Position numbers and translations under genes: made by a program
Shown: one piece after another, positions 53,919 to 62,437 of the stretch
How positions within the stretch are numbered: position 1 is the first letter of the stretch
Layout: each line of letters begins with the position of its first letter
From: Selenihalanaerobacter shriftii
GTDB lineage: Bacteria; Bacillota; Halanaerobiia; Halobacteroidales; Acetohalobiaceae
Assembly (NCBI RefSeq): GCF_900167185.1
Contig: NZ_FUWM01000005.1
Coordinates: 144,595 to 208,594 of the forward strand
Length of the DNA stretch: 64,000 nt
Direction of reading: 5' to 3'
Notes under the pieces: model-generated
Seen by the model: the letters and a program-made list of their open reading frames with translations, nothing else
Database searches by the model: none
Told to the model about the DNA's origin: nothing

Positions 53919-54719
53919 GTGAATTTTAAAAAAATAATGATTTATTTAGTCTTTTTAGGTTTATTAACATTTATATTTGTTGGGGGCTATTCTTCGTTGG
54001 TTTATGCCAATGAAAATCAACAAATTCTTCAAAAAATTAATTATAATTATTATAGCTTGCGAAGATTAGGGTTACAAAAATATAATTGTACGTTTACGAA
54101 TAATGTTATTGCTGATTTAAAAAAGGTAATTACCTTACAAGGGCGATTTGATGATTCAACAAAGAAAGCAGTTAATGATTTAGAATTCTATTTAAATTAT
54201 GATAATGGTAAATTTGGAATAGATAATTCTACATATAAAAGTACTGGTAATCTAAATTTTGATATAGGGTTTAAGAAGATGATTCTTGGTACTAAACAAT
54301 CTATTATTAGTTTTATTAGTATTTGGAGAGGATTTGTTGTTGAACCAGTATTTGAAGAGAATAGTCAAAAGTATGATATTAAGAAGACTAAAGATGGATA
54401 TGAGATTACTATTCATGAATTAAAAGCAGAAGCTACGGCTTTGTTAAATAAAGAGCTACGTATAACAGAAGTTTTAATAACCACTGATGATACAAAATTA
54501 AAAATCATTCCTGAATTTATAATAACAGAACAAGGATTACTGCTTAAAGGCTATCAAACGCATTTGAATAATGAATCAATGCAATTAAATGCAAGTATTA
54601 ATTATCAAGATGTAAAAGGACTAAAAGTATTAGAAAAGGTACGTATGGAAAGTGTAATGCCAGATTCACGGAATAGCTTAACTTACAATTTTTATAACTA
54701 TCAACTTAAAATAGATTAA
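53919..54719 (+). CDS. Secreted protein of unknown function
   Basis: I do not recognise this 266-residue protein. It starts at GTG 53919 behind SD AGGGGG. A signal peptide covers about residues 1-30 (VYANE as likely cleavage zone). The mature part is mixed, with several beta strands (DGYEITIHELKAEATALLN, LRITEVLITTDDTKLKIIPEF) resembling lipid-binding or outer-membrane-biogenesis-type folds, but nothing specific. No cysteine pairs or catalytic motifs are visible. It has no operon partner. Confidence 0.65.
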   Translation: MNFKKIMIYLVFLGLLTFIFVGGYSSLVYANENQQILQKINYNYYSLRRLGLQKYNCTFTNNVIADLKKVITLQGRFDDSTKKAVNDLEFYLNYDNGKFGIDNSTYKSTGNLNFDIGFKKMILGTKQSIISFISIWRGFVVEPVFEENSQKYDIKKTKDGYEITIHELKAEATALLNKELRITEVLITTDDTKLKIIPEFIITEQGLLLKGYQTHLNNESMQLNASINYQDVKGLKVLEKVRMESVMPDSRNSLTYNFYNYQLKID

Positions 54720-54851
54720 AAGCTTGATTTATATCACAGACAGCATAAAAAATATAAGTTATAATAAATTTGGAAAACAAAATTATATAGATGGAATATT
54801 TTCTAACTACTCAACCCCCTCCCGCAGGGAACAGGAAAGGAGATGGGCGAA

Positions 54852-55124
54852 TTGTTTCAATGTAAAAGTTGTGGTGTATTAATTGAAAAATTACGACCTA
54901 AATTTATTGACGTAATTGTTGAAGGTGAATCTAAAACCCCTCCAAATGTTAAAGAGTATCTATGTCCGGAATGTGGTGGAGTTAATTATATCTTAAATCT
55001 GGAATATTGTGATAAGTGCAAGTATTCAGATTCTTTTTTAGAAGATCCACAAACCGGTAGAGTTATTGCTACAGGATGTAGAGGGAAATGTCTTAATAAT
55101 GGCTTTAAGAGAATTAATAAATAA
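54852..55124 (+). CDS. Small protein with zinc-ribbon cysteines
   Basis: I choose TTG 54852 (90 residues), because the SD AAAGGAG abuts the ATG at 54843 and is 9 bases from this TTG. Cysteine pairs CKSC, CPEC, CDKC and a final C...C suggest two zinc-ribbons. Function is not recognised. It lies just upstream of hdrB/hdrC remnants; its stop overlaps the beginning of the hdrB frame by four bases, so the three may once have formed one operon. Confidence 0.6.
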   Translation: MFQCKSCGVLIEKLRPKFIDVIVEGESKTPPNVKEYLCPECGGVNYILNLEYCDKCKYSDSFLEDPQTGRVIATGCRGKCLNNGFKRINK

Positions 55125-55537
55125 CGTATTGTATTGAATCTTGTACACGGGATGTCTTAAGTAAGTTAGGGGTAGAACTTGTTGAATCTGAAGATCAAAC
55201 ATGTTGAGGAGGGTTTGTAACCTTTGCTAATGTGGCATCACCGACAGCTTCTATGCCGGCTGTAGCTAGAAATATTTCTTTAGCTGAAGAAGAAGGCTTA
55301 GATATTTGTGCAGTCTGCAATGGTTGTTGGACATTTTTAAATGAGTTTGGTCATTTCATGAACGGGAATGAAGAAGTGCGAGAAAGTGTTAACATGATGC
55401 TAAATATGATGGGGCGTGAGTATAAAGGTGAAAGTGATATCTTTCATATAGGTGCTTTATTATATAAACTTAAAGATAGAATTGCAGAAAATGTTGAAAG
55501 ACCTTTAGAAGGAGTAAAGATAGCTACCCAAAAATGA
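55121..55537 (+). pseudogene. hdrB: HdrB fragment with in-frame UGA at a cluster cysteine
   Basis: One open frame, apart from a single TGA at 55205-55207, encodes the middle of a heterodisulfide reductase B-type CCG domain. Segments are YCIESCTRDVLSKLGVELV, then C-UGA-GGF where the family has CCGG, then AVCNGCWTFLNEFGHFM and GREYKGESDIFHIG. No start codon lies between the upstream stop and the fragment; about 15 N-terminal residues with the first cysteine are missing. The second CCG half is absent, because the frame stops at 55537. It is either a decayed gene or a selenoprotein fragment; I favour decay because both ends are lost. Confidence 0.7.
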
Positions 55538-55598
55538 AGTTAACTAGTATTAAAGAAGAAGCAGATCCTGATTTTAAAGAAGGGAGGGGGGAGAAAGA

Positions 55599-55994
55599 AT
55601 GTTATATAAACTTGATACCGATACTATGAATAATAATTTATTAAAACGAGTAGAAGAAGGAAGTAATAGTACATTACGTAATTGTTTACAATGTTATAAG
55701 TGTGGGGGGATGTGTCAAGAGAGTGATAGGTTTGACTATACGCCTAGACAGATAATTGAACAAATAATTGATGGTTTAGAAGATAAAGTATTAAATAGTA
55801 GAGCTATTTGGATGTGTGGAACTTGTGATAAATGTGAAGTAAAATGTCCTTCAGGAATAAATATGAAAAAGATAATGCAAGTTCTGCGAAAAATGGCTAG
55901 AGAAAAAGGAGTTGAACCGAATACCTCTCGAATTAATAGAAGATTTGAAAAGAAAGCTCACTGTCCTAAGAGAAAAAATGATCAAGATCAATAA
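55599..55994 (+). CDS. HdrC-like iron-sulfur protein
   Basis: A 131-residue protein with two 4Fe-4S motifs in the HdrC layout: CLQCYKCGGMC (C29, C32, C35, C39) and CGTCDKCEVKC (C73, C76, C79, C83). HdrC wires HdrA to HdrB in heterodisulfide-reductase-type complexes. Here the partner HdrB is broken and no hdrA is present, so the protein may be a relic or work with an HdrB encoded elsewhere. Just upstream (from 55534) another frame reads like the start of a different HdrC (MKLTSIKEEADPDFKE), suggesting rearrangement. Confidence 0.8.
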   Translation: MLYKLDTDTMNNNLLKRVEEGSNSTLRNCLQCYKCGGMCQESDRFDYTPRQIIEQIIDGLEDKVLNSRAIWMCGTCDKCEVKCPSGINMKKIMQVLRKMAREKGVEPNTSRINRRFEKKAHCPKRKNDQDQ

Positions 55995-56029
55995 ATTATA
56001 ATAACTATACCTATATTATGTACTTATTG

Positions 56030-56064
56030 CCTAAGGTTCCTTATTGGAGTCTTAGGTTTTTTAT
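56030..56064 (+). terminator. Rho-independent terminator
   Basis: CCTAAG and CTTAGG arms with a longer loop are followed by six T. Confidence 0.75.
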
Positions 56065-56265
56065 TATGTACATACTCTATAATCAAGTTTATTAAATAAT
56101 CATAATTAATAAATAAACATGGTTGACAAATAATCACATTTATAATAATATATTACTAGGAGTACTTTAAAGTTTAAACTGGGGGTGTTAATTAATTTAA
56201 ATTTAGTTACTGTTATCAGTTAGAGAAGTAGAGAAGTCAGTAAAACCAAGGAGGGGAATATCTAC

Positions 56266-57780
56266 ATGACAGTACAAAAAGAAGATATTGATCGATTAGG
56301 AGATAATAAGAAAGAATCGAATCAAGTATTTTATATTTCATTGGGTATTGTATTTGCTATAGTCTTTTGGGGTTTATTAATGCCAGAAAATTTTGAAAAT
56401 ACGGCAAATTCAATCTTTAACTTCTTAGTAAGTAAATTTGGTTGGTTTTATTTAACTTCTATGTTTTCATTTGTGGTTTTTTCGATCTGGATTGCTTTTA
56501 GTAAATATGGCAGTATTAAATTAGGGCCAGATGATGCAGAGCCTGAATATAGCATAATTTCTTGGTTTGCTATGTTATTTAGTGCAGGTATGGGAATTGG
56601 ACTTGTTTTTTGGGGAGTTGCAGAACCTTTAAATCATTATATGGCGCCTTTAGGTGCTCAAGGAGGAACAACAGCTGCTGCAAATTTTGCAATAAAAAAA
56701 TCCTTTTTTCATTGGGGATTACACCCTTGGGCTAATTATAGTGTTTTTGCGTTAGCTTTAGCTTATATGCAGTTTAGAAAAGGTAAGCCAGGGTTGACTA
56801 GTAGTATATTTATTCCGTTAATTGGAGAGGAGAGAGCCTCAGGGAGTATTGGTAAGTTTATTGATATTCTAGCTATCTTTGCAACTGTAGCAGGAGTAGC
56901 AACTTCTTTAGGTTTAGGTACTTTACAAATCAATAGTGGACTTAATCATTTGTTTGGTATACCAGAGACTGGTTTAGTACAGATAATCATTGTAGCTGTA
57001 GTAACTCTTTTATTTATGATTTCAGCAGTTAGTGGATTAGATAAAGGTATTAAGATTTTATCAAATACGAACATAACCTTAGCTGTTCTTTTAGTAGTGG
57101 CAGCAATTATTATTGGTCCTACCGTATTGATTATCAATGCATTTACTGAAGGGGTAGGTGCTTATTTAAATTCATTTATTAAAGATAGTTTACAAATTGG
57201 AGCATTTAGTGATAGTAGCTGGTATGGCAGCTGGACTATCTTTTATTGGGCTTGGTGGATTGCTTGGGCTCCATTTGTAGGCACCTTTATAGCACGTATC
57301 TCAAGAGGTAGGACCATAAGAGAATTCGTCGGAGGAGTTCTATTAGCTCCTACACTAGCATCATTTATTTGGTTTGCTACATTCGGTTCTCTAGGTATTA
57401 ATTTAGGGACAGGAATTGCCAGTAAAGCTATAGAATCAACTCCAACAGCTTTTTTCGTTGTTATGCAAAATTATCCTTTAGGTAGTTTAATATCATTTAT
57501 AGCAATCTGTTTACTCTGTACTTTCTTCATTACATCTGCTGATTCCGCTACATTTGTGTTAGGTATGATGTCATCTAATGGAGATTTAAACCCAACTACC
57601 AAAAGAAAATTAATTTGGGGGGCAATTCAATCCTCATTAGCTTTAGCACTTATGTTAGCTGGTGGCTTATCTATGTTACAGACAGCTTCGATAGCAGCTG
57701 CCTTTCCATTTGTATTTGTAATGATATTTGGTATGGTTTCTTTAATTAAAGCTCTTAGAAATGAAGAAGTTGTTAACTAA
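56266..57780 (+). CDS. BCCT family betaine/carnitine/choline transporter
   Basis: The 504-residue protein has 12 membrane helices and the BCCT signature in helix 8 (WTIFYWAWWIAWAPFVGTFIARISRGRT), with the GMGIGLVFWGVAEP segment of helix 3 (Gly-rich, lacking the MGIG change used to separate ion types with certainty). Such carriers bring in glycine betaine, choline or carnitine with sodium or protons. In a halophilic acetogen betaine serves both as osmolyte and as growth substrate. SD CAAGGAGGGG precedes ATG; a terminator follows. Confidence 0.93.
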   Translation: MTVQKEDIDRLGDNKKESNQVFYISLGIVFAIVFWGLLMPENFENTANSIFNFLVSKFGWFYLTSMFSFVVFSIWIAFSKYGSIKLGPDDAEPEYSIISWFAMLFSAGMGIGLVFWGVAEPLNHYMAPLGAQGGTTAAANFAIKKSFFHWGLHPWANYSVFALALAYMQFRKGKPGLTSSIFIPLIGEERASGSIGKFIDILAIFATVAGVATSLGLGTLQINSGLNHLFGIPETGLVQIIIVAVVTLLFMISAVSGLDKGIKILSNTNITLAVLLVVAAIIIGPTVLIINAFTEGVGAYLNSFIKDSLQIGAFSDSSWYGSWTIFYWAWWIAWAPFVGTFIARISRGRTIREFVGGVLLAPTLASFIWFATFGSLGINLGTGIASKAIESTPTAFFVVMQNYPLGSLISFIAICLLCTFFITSADSATFVLGMMSSNGDLNPTTKRKLIWGAIQSSLALALMLAGGLSMLQTASIAAAFPFVFVMIFGMVSLIKALRNEEVVN

Positions 57781-57796
57781 ATATATTTAATAGCTC

Positions 57797-57845
57797 CCCG
57801 AGTATTAGGTAGTTTATAAAGCTAGCTAATACTTGGGTTTTATAT
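57797..57845 (+). terminator. Rho-independent terminator
   Basis: A 12-bp stem (CCCGAGTATTAG and pair, one wobble) with loop and TTTTAT tail. Confidence 0.75.
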
Positions 57846-58135
57846 TTTATACTTATAATAGCATAGTTACATTTAAATGTCAATCATGATTATAAATTAA
57901 ACATGATTATACAATGGAAAATAATAGTTAATATTATAGTATAATTTCTGCATTATATTTAAAATAACTGATTAATATATAAGATGATTTGTTCAATATG
58001 ACCTTTTTGTGTTCTTATCATAAGATATTAATATTTTGGTTTTTTAATAGGAGATTAAAAAAATTTATAGTATTATATAAAAGAGGGAATAAAATAAAAA
58101 AGATATTTAAATTATACTACATAAGGAGGAGAGGA
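57846..58135 (+). other. AT-rich intergenic region
   Basis: I see no gene here. The frame of the next gene is open back to 57989 but that part has poor composition and no SD, so it is not counted. A short TCAATCATGATTATAAA stretch has imperfect dyads. Nothing else is recognised. Confidence 0.6.
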
Positions 58136-58375
58136 ATGATGATGAAATTATATCAATTTGAAACATGTCCATTCTGTATAAAGGTGAGAAATAAACTAGA
58201 TGAGCTAGGGTTAGATTATGAAACTATAGAAACTCCTAGAGATAGAGATAAGAGAACAAAGGTAAAAGAGTTAACTGGTCAAATTCTAGTACCAGTTTTA
58301 GAAGATAATGATGGGACTGTAGTATATGACTCTAGTAGAATAGTTGAATATTTAGATGAGCAGTATGGTAATTAA
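58136..58375 (+). CDS. Glutaredoxin-like protein
   Basis: The start is ATG 58136, 6 bases after SD AAGGAGG; two more ATG codons follow in frame. The product has 79 residues. It has the thioredoxin fold core with the CPFC redox motif (TCPFCIKVRNKLDELG), the cis-proline region QILVPVLED and a final DSSRIVEYLDEQY helix, as in glutaredoxins and glutathione-transferase N-termini. It probably reduces disulfides. Acetogens of this group usually lack glutathione, so its reductant is unclear. Confidence 0.87.
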   Translation: MMMKLYQFETCPFCIKVRNKLDELGLDYETIETPRDRDKRTKVKELTGQILVPVLEDNDGTVVYDSSRIVEYLDEQYGN

Positions 58376-58476
58376 TTAATAATAAATATATTTTAATGAT
58401 TAATTTCATTGTATGATTTTTACAATAACTATTTGGAATACTGGTATATTATAGTATATTATGGACAAATGTCCCC

Positions 58477-58505
58477 TTGACATTAAATATGGAAGAAGAT
58501 ATAAT
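58477..58505 (+). promoter_or_regulatory. Consensus sigma-A promoter of riboswitch transcript
   Basis: TTGACA (58477-58482), a 17-base spacer and TATAAT (58500-58505), both perfect. Confidence 0.9.
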
Positions 58506-58574
58506 ATGTTGTAAATAGTTAAATTTTGTGTTTATTATAAAAACAAAGAATATTATTAGCATTTTTCCTCGAAA

Positions 58575-58690
58575 AAGGCACACTTATTGAAAGGTGAGGT
58601 CGCAAAGCTCTAAATCTAAGGTATGGTATTTGACTATTAATAATATCATGCTATGATCGTTAAGCTACCGAAGGTAATAAAGGTTATCAG
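58575..58690 (+). ncRNA. c-di-GMP-I (GEMM) riboswitch
   Basis: Features match the GEMM-I aptamer: GGCACA at 58577, a hairpin CTTATT-GAAA-GGTGAG with the GAAA tetraloop at 58589-58592, the conserved GTCGCAAAGC near 58599-58608, TCTAAGG, a variable hairpin, and the closing GCTACCGAAGG at 58664-58674. A terminator follows and then an HD-GYP gene that degrades the ligand, so the context fits. I cannot tell from sequence whether c-di-GMP or cGAMP (GEMM-Ib) is preferred. Confidence 0.85.
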
Positions 58691-58696
58691 GGATAG

Positions 58697-58727
58697 CCCT
58701 ATTCTTCTATGAGGAATAGGGTTTTTT
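58697..58727 (+). terminator. Riboswitch expression-platform terminator
   Basis: CCCTATTC with GAATAGGG and six T, directly after the aptamer and 30 bases before the HD-GYP gene. Whether ligand switches transcription on or off cannot be seen. Confidence 0.85.
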
Positions 58728-58757
58728 AATTTAAAAAGGTTTAAGGGGAAATGTATT

Positions 58758-59972
58758 ATGAATGGTAATGATCTGAAGAGGACATTTTTAGCTTGGAAAG
58801 AATTCACATCAGGACAGAAGGTAAGTATCACGGTTAGGGAGACGGTTTTAAAGGCATGGCAACGGTGTGAGGAGTTAGGTGCTCCTATTGATGGGTTAAA
58901 TGTACAGCAGTTACTTACTAAAGATCTAAATGGGTTAAAGGATAATAATAGAGAATTAATTAAAGCTGCTAAGCCTTTAATGAAGCAGTTATTTTCTCAA
59001 ATAGATTATTCAAAATCATTATTAATATTAGCTGATAGTGAAGGTTATCTTATAGAAATAGCAGGTAATCAAGAAATGCAGGAACATTTAAATGAATTAG
59101 ATATTACTGAAGGGGTACAAGTTTCGGAAGTAGAAATGGGAAATAACTGTGTTGATTGTAGTATTAGATTACAAAAACCAATCAAGATTGAAGGACCAGA
59201 ACATTATAATAGATCATTTCATAATTGGAATTGTTATGGCTCTCCAATACACAATGATGATAATCAGATTGAAGGAGTTTTAAGCTTGATAACTCCATTA
59301 TCCAATTCTAATTCATATAGTTTAGGGTTAATAATATCTACGACTAAAGCTATTGAAAACCAGTTAATATTAAATAGACGTAAATTAGTAGTTGACTCAA
59401 ACTCTAATTTAGTCGATACTTTTTCAAAGATAATTGAATTAAAACATTTATATACTTCAAAACATAGTAAAGATGTGGCAATGTATTCAAAAGCAATCGG
59501 TATAGAGCTTGGTTTAGATGAAAAGTCTATGTATAATTTAAGATACGCTGCGTTATTACATGATATAGGGAAAGTAGGTATTTCTGATAATATTTTAAAT
59601 AAACCTACTTCATTGACTGACCAGGAGTATAAGGAAGTACAAAAGCATCCAATAATTGGAGCTAATTTATTAAAACAAGTCGATTTAAGTGATGAAATAA
59701 TATTGGGAGTTCGCCATCATCATGAGTATTTTAACGGAAATGGTTATCCTGATAAGCTCCAAGGAAGTGAATTATCTATAATAGCAAGAATCATTGCTGT
59801 TGCTGATGCGTTTGAAGCGATGACGTCTAAAAGACCTTATAGAAATCCATTTTCCAAAAATGAAGCAGTTTGTGAATTAAAGGCTTGTGCTGGGAGTCAA
59901 TTTGACCCTGAGTTAGTCAAGGTGTTTATTAAAGCTTTAGACAATAAAGATATTTTTAATATTGCTTTATAA
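58758..59972 (+). CDS. HD-GYP phosphodiesterase with AcoR/DhaR-like sensor domain
   Basis: The 404-residue protein combines an N-terminal domain like the GAF region of AcoR/DhaR activators (FTSGQKVSITVRETVLKAW; EMGNNCVDCSIRL; EHYNRSFHNWNCYGSPI) with a C-terminal HD-GYP domain (H268-D269 in LLHDIGKVG, then HHHEYFNGNGYP with GYP at 329-331). HD-GYP enzymes hydrolyse c-di-GMP. A c-di-GMP riboswitch and terminator lie in its leader, so enzyme level is likely set by its own substrate. The sensor domain adds a second input. Confidence 0.92.
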   Translation: MNGNDLKRTFLAWKEFTSGQKVSITVRETVLKAWQRCEELGAPIDGLNVQQLLTKDLNGLKDNNRELIKAAKPLMKQLFSQIDYSKSLLILADSEGYLIEIAGNQEMQEHLNELDITEGVQVSEVEMGNNCVDCSIRLQKPIKIEGPEHYNRSFHNWNCYGSPIHNDDNQIEGVLSLITPLSNSNSYSLGLIISTTKAIENQLILNRRKLVVDSNSNLVDTFSKIIELKHLYTSKHSKDVAMYSKAIGIELGLDEKSMYNLRYAALLHDIGKVGISDNILNKPTSLTDQEYKEVQKHPIIGANLLKQVDLSDEIILGVRHHHEYFNGNGYPDKLQGSELSIIARIIAVADAFEAMTSKRPYRNPFSKNEAVCELKACAGSQFDPELVKVFIKALDNKDIFNIAL

Positions 59973-59999
59973 ATTTATATTAATTTTTTATAATTTATT

Positions 60000-60026
60000 A
60001 AGTCCTATTTTTTAGGGCTTTCTTTT
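60000..60026 (+). terminator. Rho-independent terminator
   Basis: AAGTCCT and AGGGCTT arms (one wobble) followed by TCTTTT. Confidence 0.7.
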
Positions 60027-60078
60027 AAGCCATTACACTAATCAAGATTATATAATCATCGCGTTTAGAATAATAGGG

Positions 60079-60186
60079 TTGCTTAAGTTAAGGGGGAGGG
60101 ATATAAAGGTTACAGCATCTCATATTCAACAAAAAGCTTCTTCTATTCAGGAATTACAGAAAATAGTTGAAGATTTTGAAGTTTAA
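60079..60186 (+). pseudogene. Remnant of a chemoreceptor C-terminus
   Basis: The 35-codon frame ends in VTASHIQQKASSIQELQKI then VEDFEV, which matches the last helix of methyl-accepting chemotaxis proteins (compare HIQQTAAS...LQGLIEKF in the next gene). Everything before that helix is missing. A GGGGGAGGG stretch lies inside but no good start follows. A terminator hairpin comes next. Confidence 0.6.
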
Positions 60187-60190
60187 AAGC

Positions 60191-60228
60191 ATAAAGCTAA
60201 TATCTTAATATTAAGATATTAGCTTTAT
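60191..60228 (+). terminator. Perfect palindromic terminator
   Basis: A 19-bp perfect inverted repeat (AAAGCTAATATCTTAA and complement) followed by ATTTT. Confidence 0.88.
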
Positions 60229-60270
60229 TTTGCAAGGGGAGACTTATAATTTTCTATAGGGGGATAATAT

Positions 60271-62217
60271 ATGAAAAGAATAATGTCATTTTTTAATAAT
60301 AGTCTTAGGAATAAGTTGATTACTTTATTACTATTAATTTCTTTAGTGCCTGTAATTATATTAAGTTATTTAGGAATTAACAAAATAGAATCTGTATTAA
60401 AAGAGAATTTTGTCCAATCTACCACTAAAGAAATTAGACAAGTAGATAATGCTATTAATCTATATTTTGAAACTGTTAAAGAGAATTGTCAAATGCTAGC
60501 AAGTAATAATTTTATCAAACAGGCAGATGAGACAATAACTACTTATATGAATAAAACGACTGAAGAAGAATTAAATATGACTCCATTACAGAATGGAGGT
60601 GTTGAAGCTAAGATTTATAAAAAGTTTCTTCATTTTGCTAAAACTCATCCTAAATCAGCATATGTATATATGGCCACTAAAAATGGAGGATATATTCAGT
60701 GGCCTGCTAATTCTCTTATGAAGAATTATGATCCAAGGGAGAGGCCTTTTTATAAGACTGCCATGGAGAATAAAGGTGAAGTAGTTAGAACAGAACCATA
60801 TTATTTTGCAGCTGATGATGCAGTAATTGTAAGTACGGTGACAACTATTAAAGACAAAGCAGGAGAAATAATAGGTGTTCAAGGATTAGATGTTAGTTTA
60901 AAGGGCTTAACTAATATGGTAAAAGAGATAGAAATAGGTAAGACCGGTTATATGATTGTAACTACTGGTGATGGGACTATTTTAGCTCATCCGAAGCGTC
61001 CAGAGTTAAATTTTAAGAGCATAAAGAAGTTAGGTGTAGATAAATTAAATAATATATCAAAATTAAAGAATAGTAATTTTGAAACAAGAATGAATCAACA
61101 GGATTACTTAATGAATGTATATACATCGCCTGAGACTGGTTGGAAGTTTATATCAGTTATGAAGAAGTCAGAGCTAACCAGTAAATTAAGTAATATATAT
61201 AAATTAGTTCTAGGGATAGTCTTGATAGCAGCGATTATAATCATAATAATAGCAGTAATCTTTTCTAATAGATTTACAGAACCAATAATTGCTGCTACAG
61301 ATTTTGCACAAAAGATTGCTAAAGGTAATTTGGATATTAAGTCACTTGATAATGAATTAGATGGAGAGATTGGTAGCTTAAGTCAAGCACTTAATGACAT
61401 GCAGAGTAGTCTAAAAGATATGATTGCTAATTTAATTAATACAATTGAAGATCTATCAGCATATAGTGAAGAACTATCTGCTTCAGCAGAAGAAGGTAAT
61501 GCTGTAATTGAAAGTAGTAATCAAAATATTGAAGGAATGACAGCAAGTATACAGCAGATTTCAGCAACTAGTCAAGAAGTAACTGGCTTAGCACAAGAAG
61601 CAAATTCACAAGCAGAAATAGGAAGTAGCAAAGTTGAAGAGTTAACTAGTATTACAGAAGTTAACGAAGCAGTAAATAATGCTGTAAATTCTATTGATGA
61701 GTTAGATTCAAACTCACAAGAGATAGGTAAAATTATAGAACTAATTACAAATATAGCAGAACAGACTAATCTGTTAGCCTTAAATGCAGCAATAGAAGCA
61801 GCTAGAGCAGGCGAGCATGGTCAAGGATTTGCAGTGGTAGCTGAGGAAATTAGAGAATTAGCTGAAGAAACTGCTAAAGCAACCCAGGAGATTGATACGT
61901 TAATTAAGGATACTCAAGATAAATCGGAAGATGGATTACAAGCAGTAAAACAAGTAGAAGATAAGGTTAAAGATAGAAATGAATTAGTAAAAGAGACCGG
62001 TAAAGTTTTTGCTAAAATTAAAGAATCAATTGAAGAAACATCAGCCCATATTCAACAAACAGCGGCATCTACTCAAGGCTTAGCTGAAAACAGTGATGAG
62101 GTGATGAATGCTTCGCAGGATATTAATAATATGTCAGAGGAAGTAACAAAGTCATCTCAAGAATTAGCTAATATGGCACAAAAGTTACAAGGATTAATTG
62201 AAAAATTTAGGATTTAA
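60271..62217 (+). CDS. Methyl-accepting chemotaxis protein with dCache sensor
   Basis: The 648-residue receptor has a first membrane helix (about residues 14-34), an external dCache domain (about 40-295, with GGYIQWPA and YDPRERPFY), a second helix (about 310-332), HAMP, and a cytoplasmic signalling domain whose hairpin tip reads [36 protein letters not shown]. It controls CheA in chemotaxis. The ligand is unknown; dCache domains with DPR-type motifs often bind amino acids or amines. No che genes are adjacent. Confidence 0.94.
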   Translation: MKRIMSFFNNSLRNKLITLLLLISLVPVIILSYLGINKIESVLKENFVQSTTKEIRQVDNAINLYFETVKENCQMLASNNFIKQADETITTYMNKTTEEELNMTPLQNGGVEAKIYKKFLHFAKTHPKSAYVYMATKNGGYIQWPANSLMKNYDPRERPFYKTAMENKGEVVRTEPYYFAADDAVIVSTVTTIKDKAGEIIGVQGLDVSLKGLTNMVKEIEIGKTGYMIVTTGDGTILAHPKRPELNFKSIKKLGVDKLNNISKLKNSNFETRMNQQDYLMNVYTSPETGWKFISVMKKSELTSKLSNIYKLVLGIVLIAAIIIIIIAVIFSNRFTEPIIAATDFAQKIAKGNLDIKSLDNELDGEIGSLSQALNDMQSSLKDMIANLINTIEDLSAYSEELSASAEEGNAVIESSNQNIEGMTASIQQISATSQEVTGLAQEANSQAEIGSSKVEELTSITEVNEAVNNAVNSIDELDSNSQEIGKIIELITNIAEQTNLLALNAAIEAARAGEHGQGFAVVAEEIRELAEETAKATQEIDTLIKDTQDKSEDGLQAVKQVEDKVKDRNELVKETGKVFAKIKESIEETSAHIQQTAASTQGLAENSDEVMNASQDINNMSEEVTKSSQELANMAQKLQGLIEKFRI

Positions 62218-62226
62218 ATTTATTAG

Positions 62227-62260
62227 TGGCCAATATATCTTTTTGAAGATATATTGGCCA
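62227..62260 (+). terminator. Rho-independent terminator
   Basis: A 15-bp perfect stem (TGGCCAATATATCTT and complement) with TTTG loop. Confidence 0.85.
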
Positions 62261-62437
62261 TTTATATGTATAATTAAGAAAAATAGTATTATACTGTTGA
62301 AAAAATAGATTTAAAGGTAAAAAATAAAGGGATTAATCTAATGGTATCTAAATTTTATATATAGTAGATATTTTTAGGGTATTAAATAATAGTTTATGAT
62401 TTAATAAAATAAATATAATGGAAGGATAGGTATCTTT

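Noticed and set aside
57989..58135. N-terminal extension of the glutaredoxin-like gene
   Set aside because: The extra 49 residues have poor composition and no SD, while SD AAGGAGG lies directly before ATG 58136.
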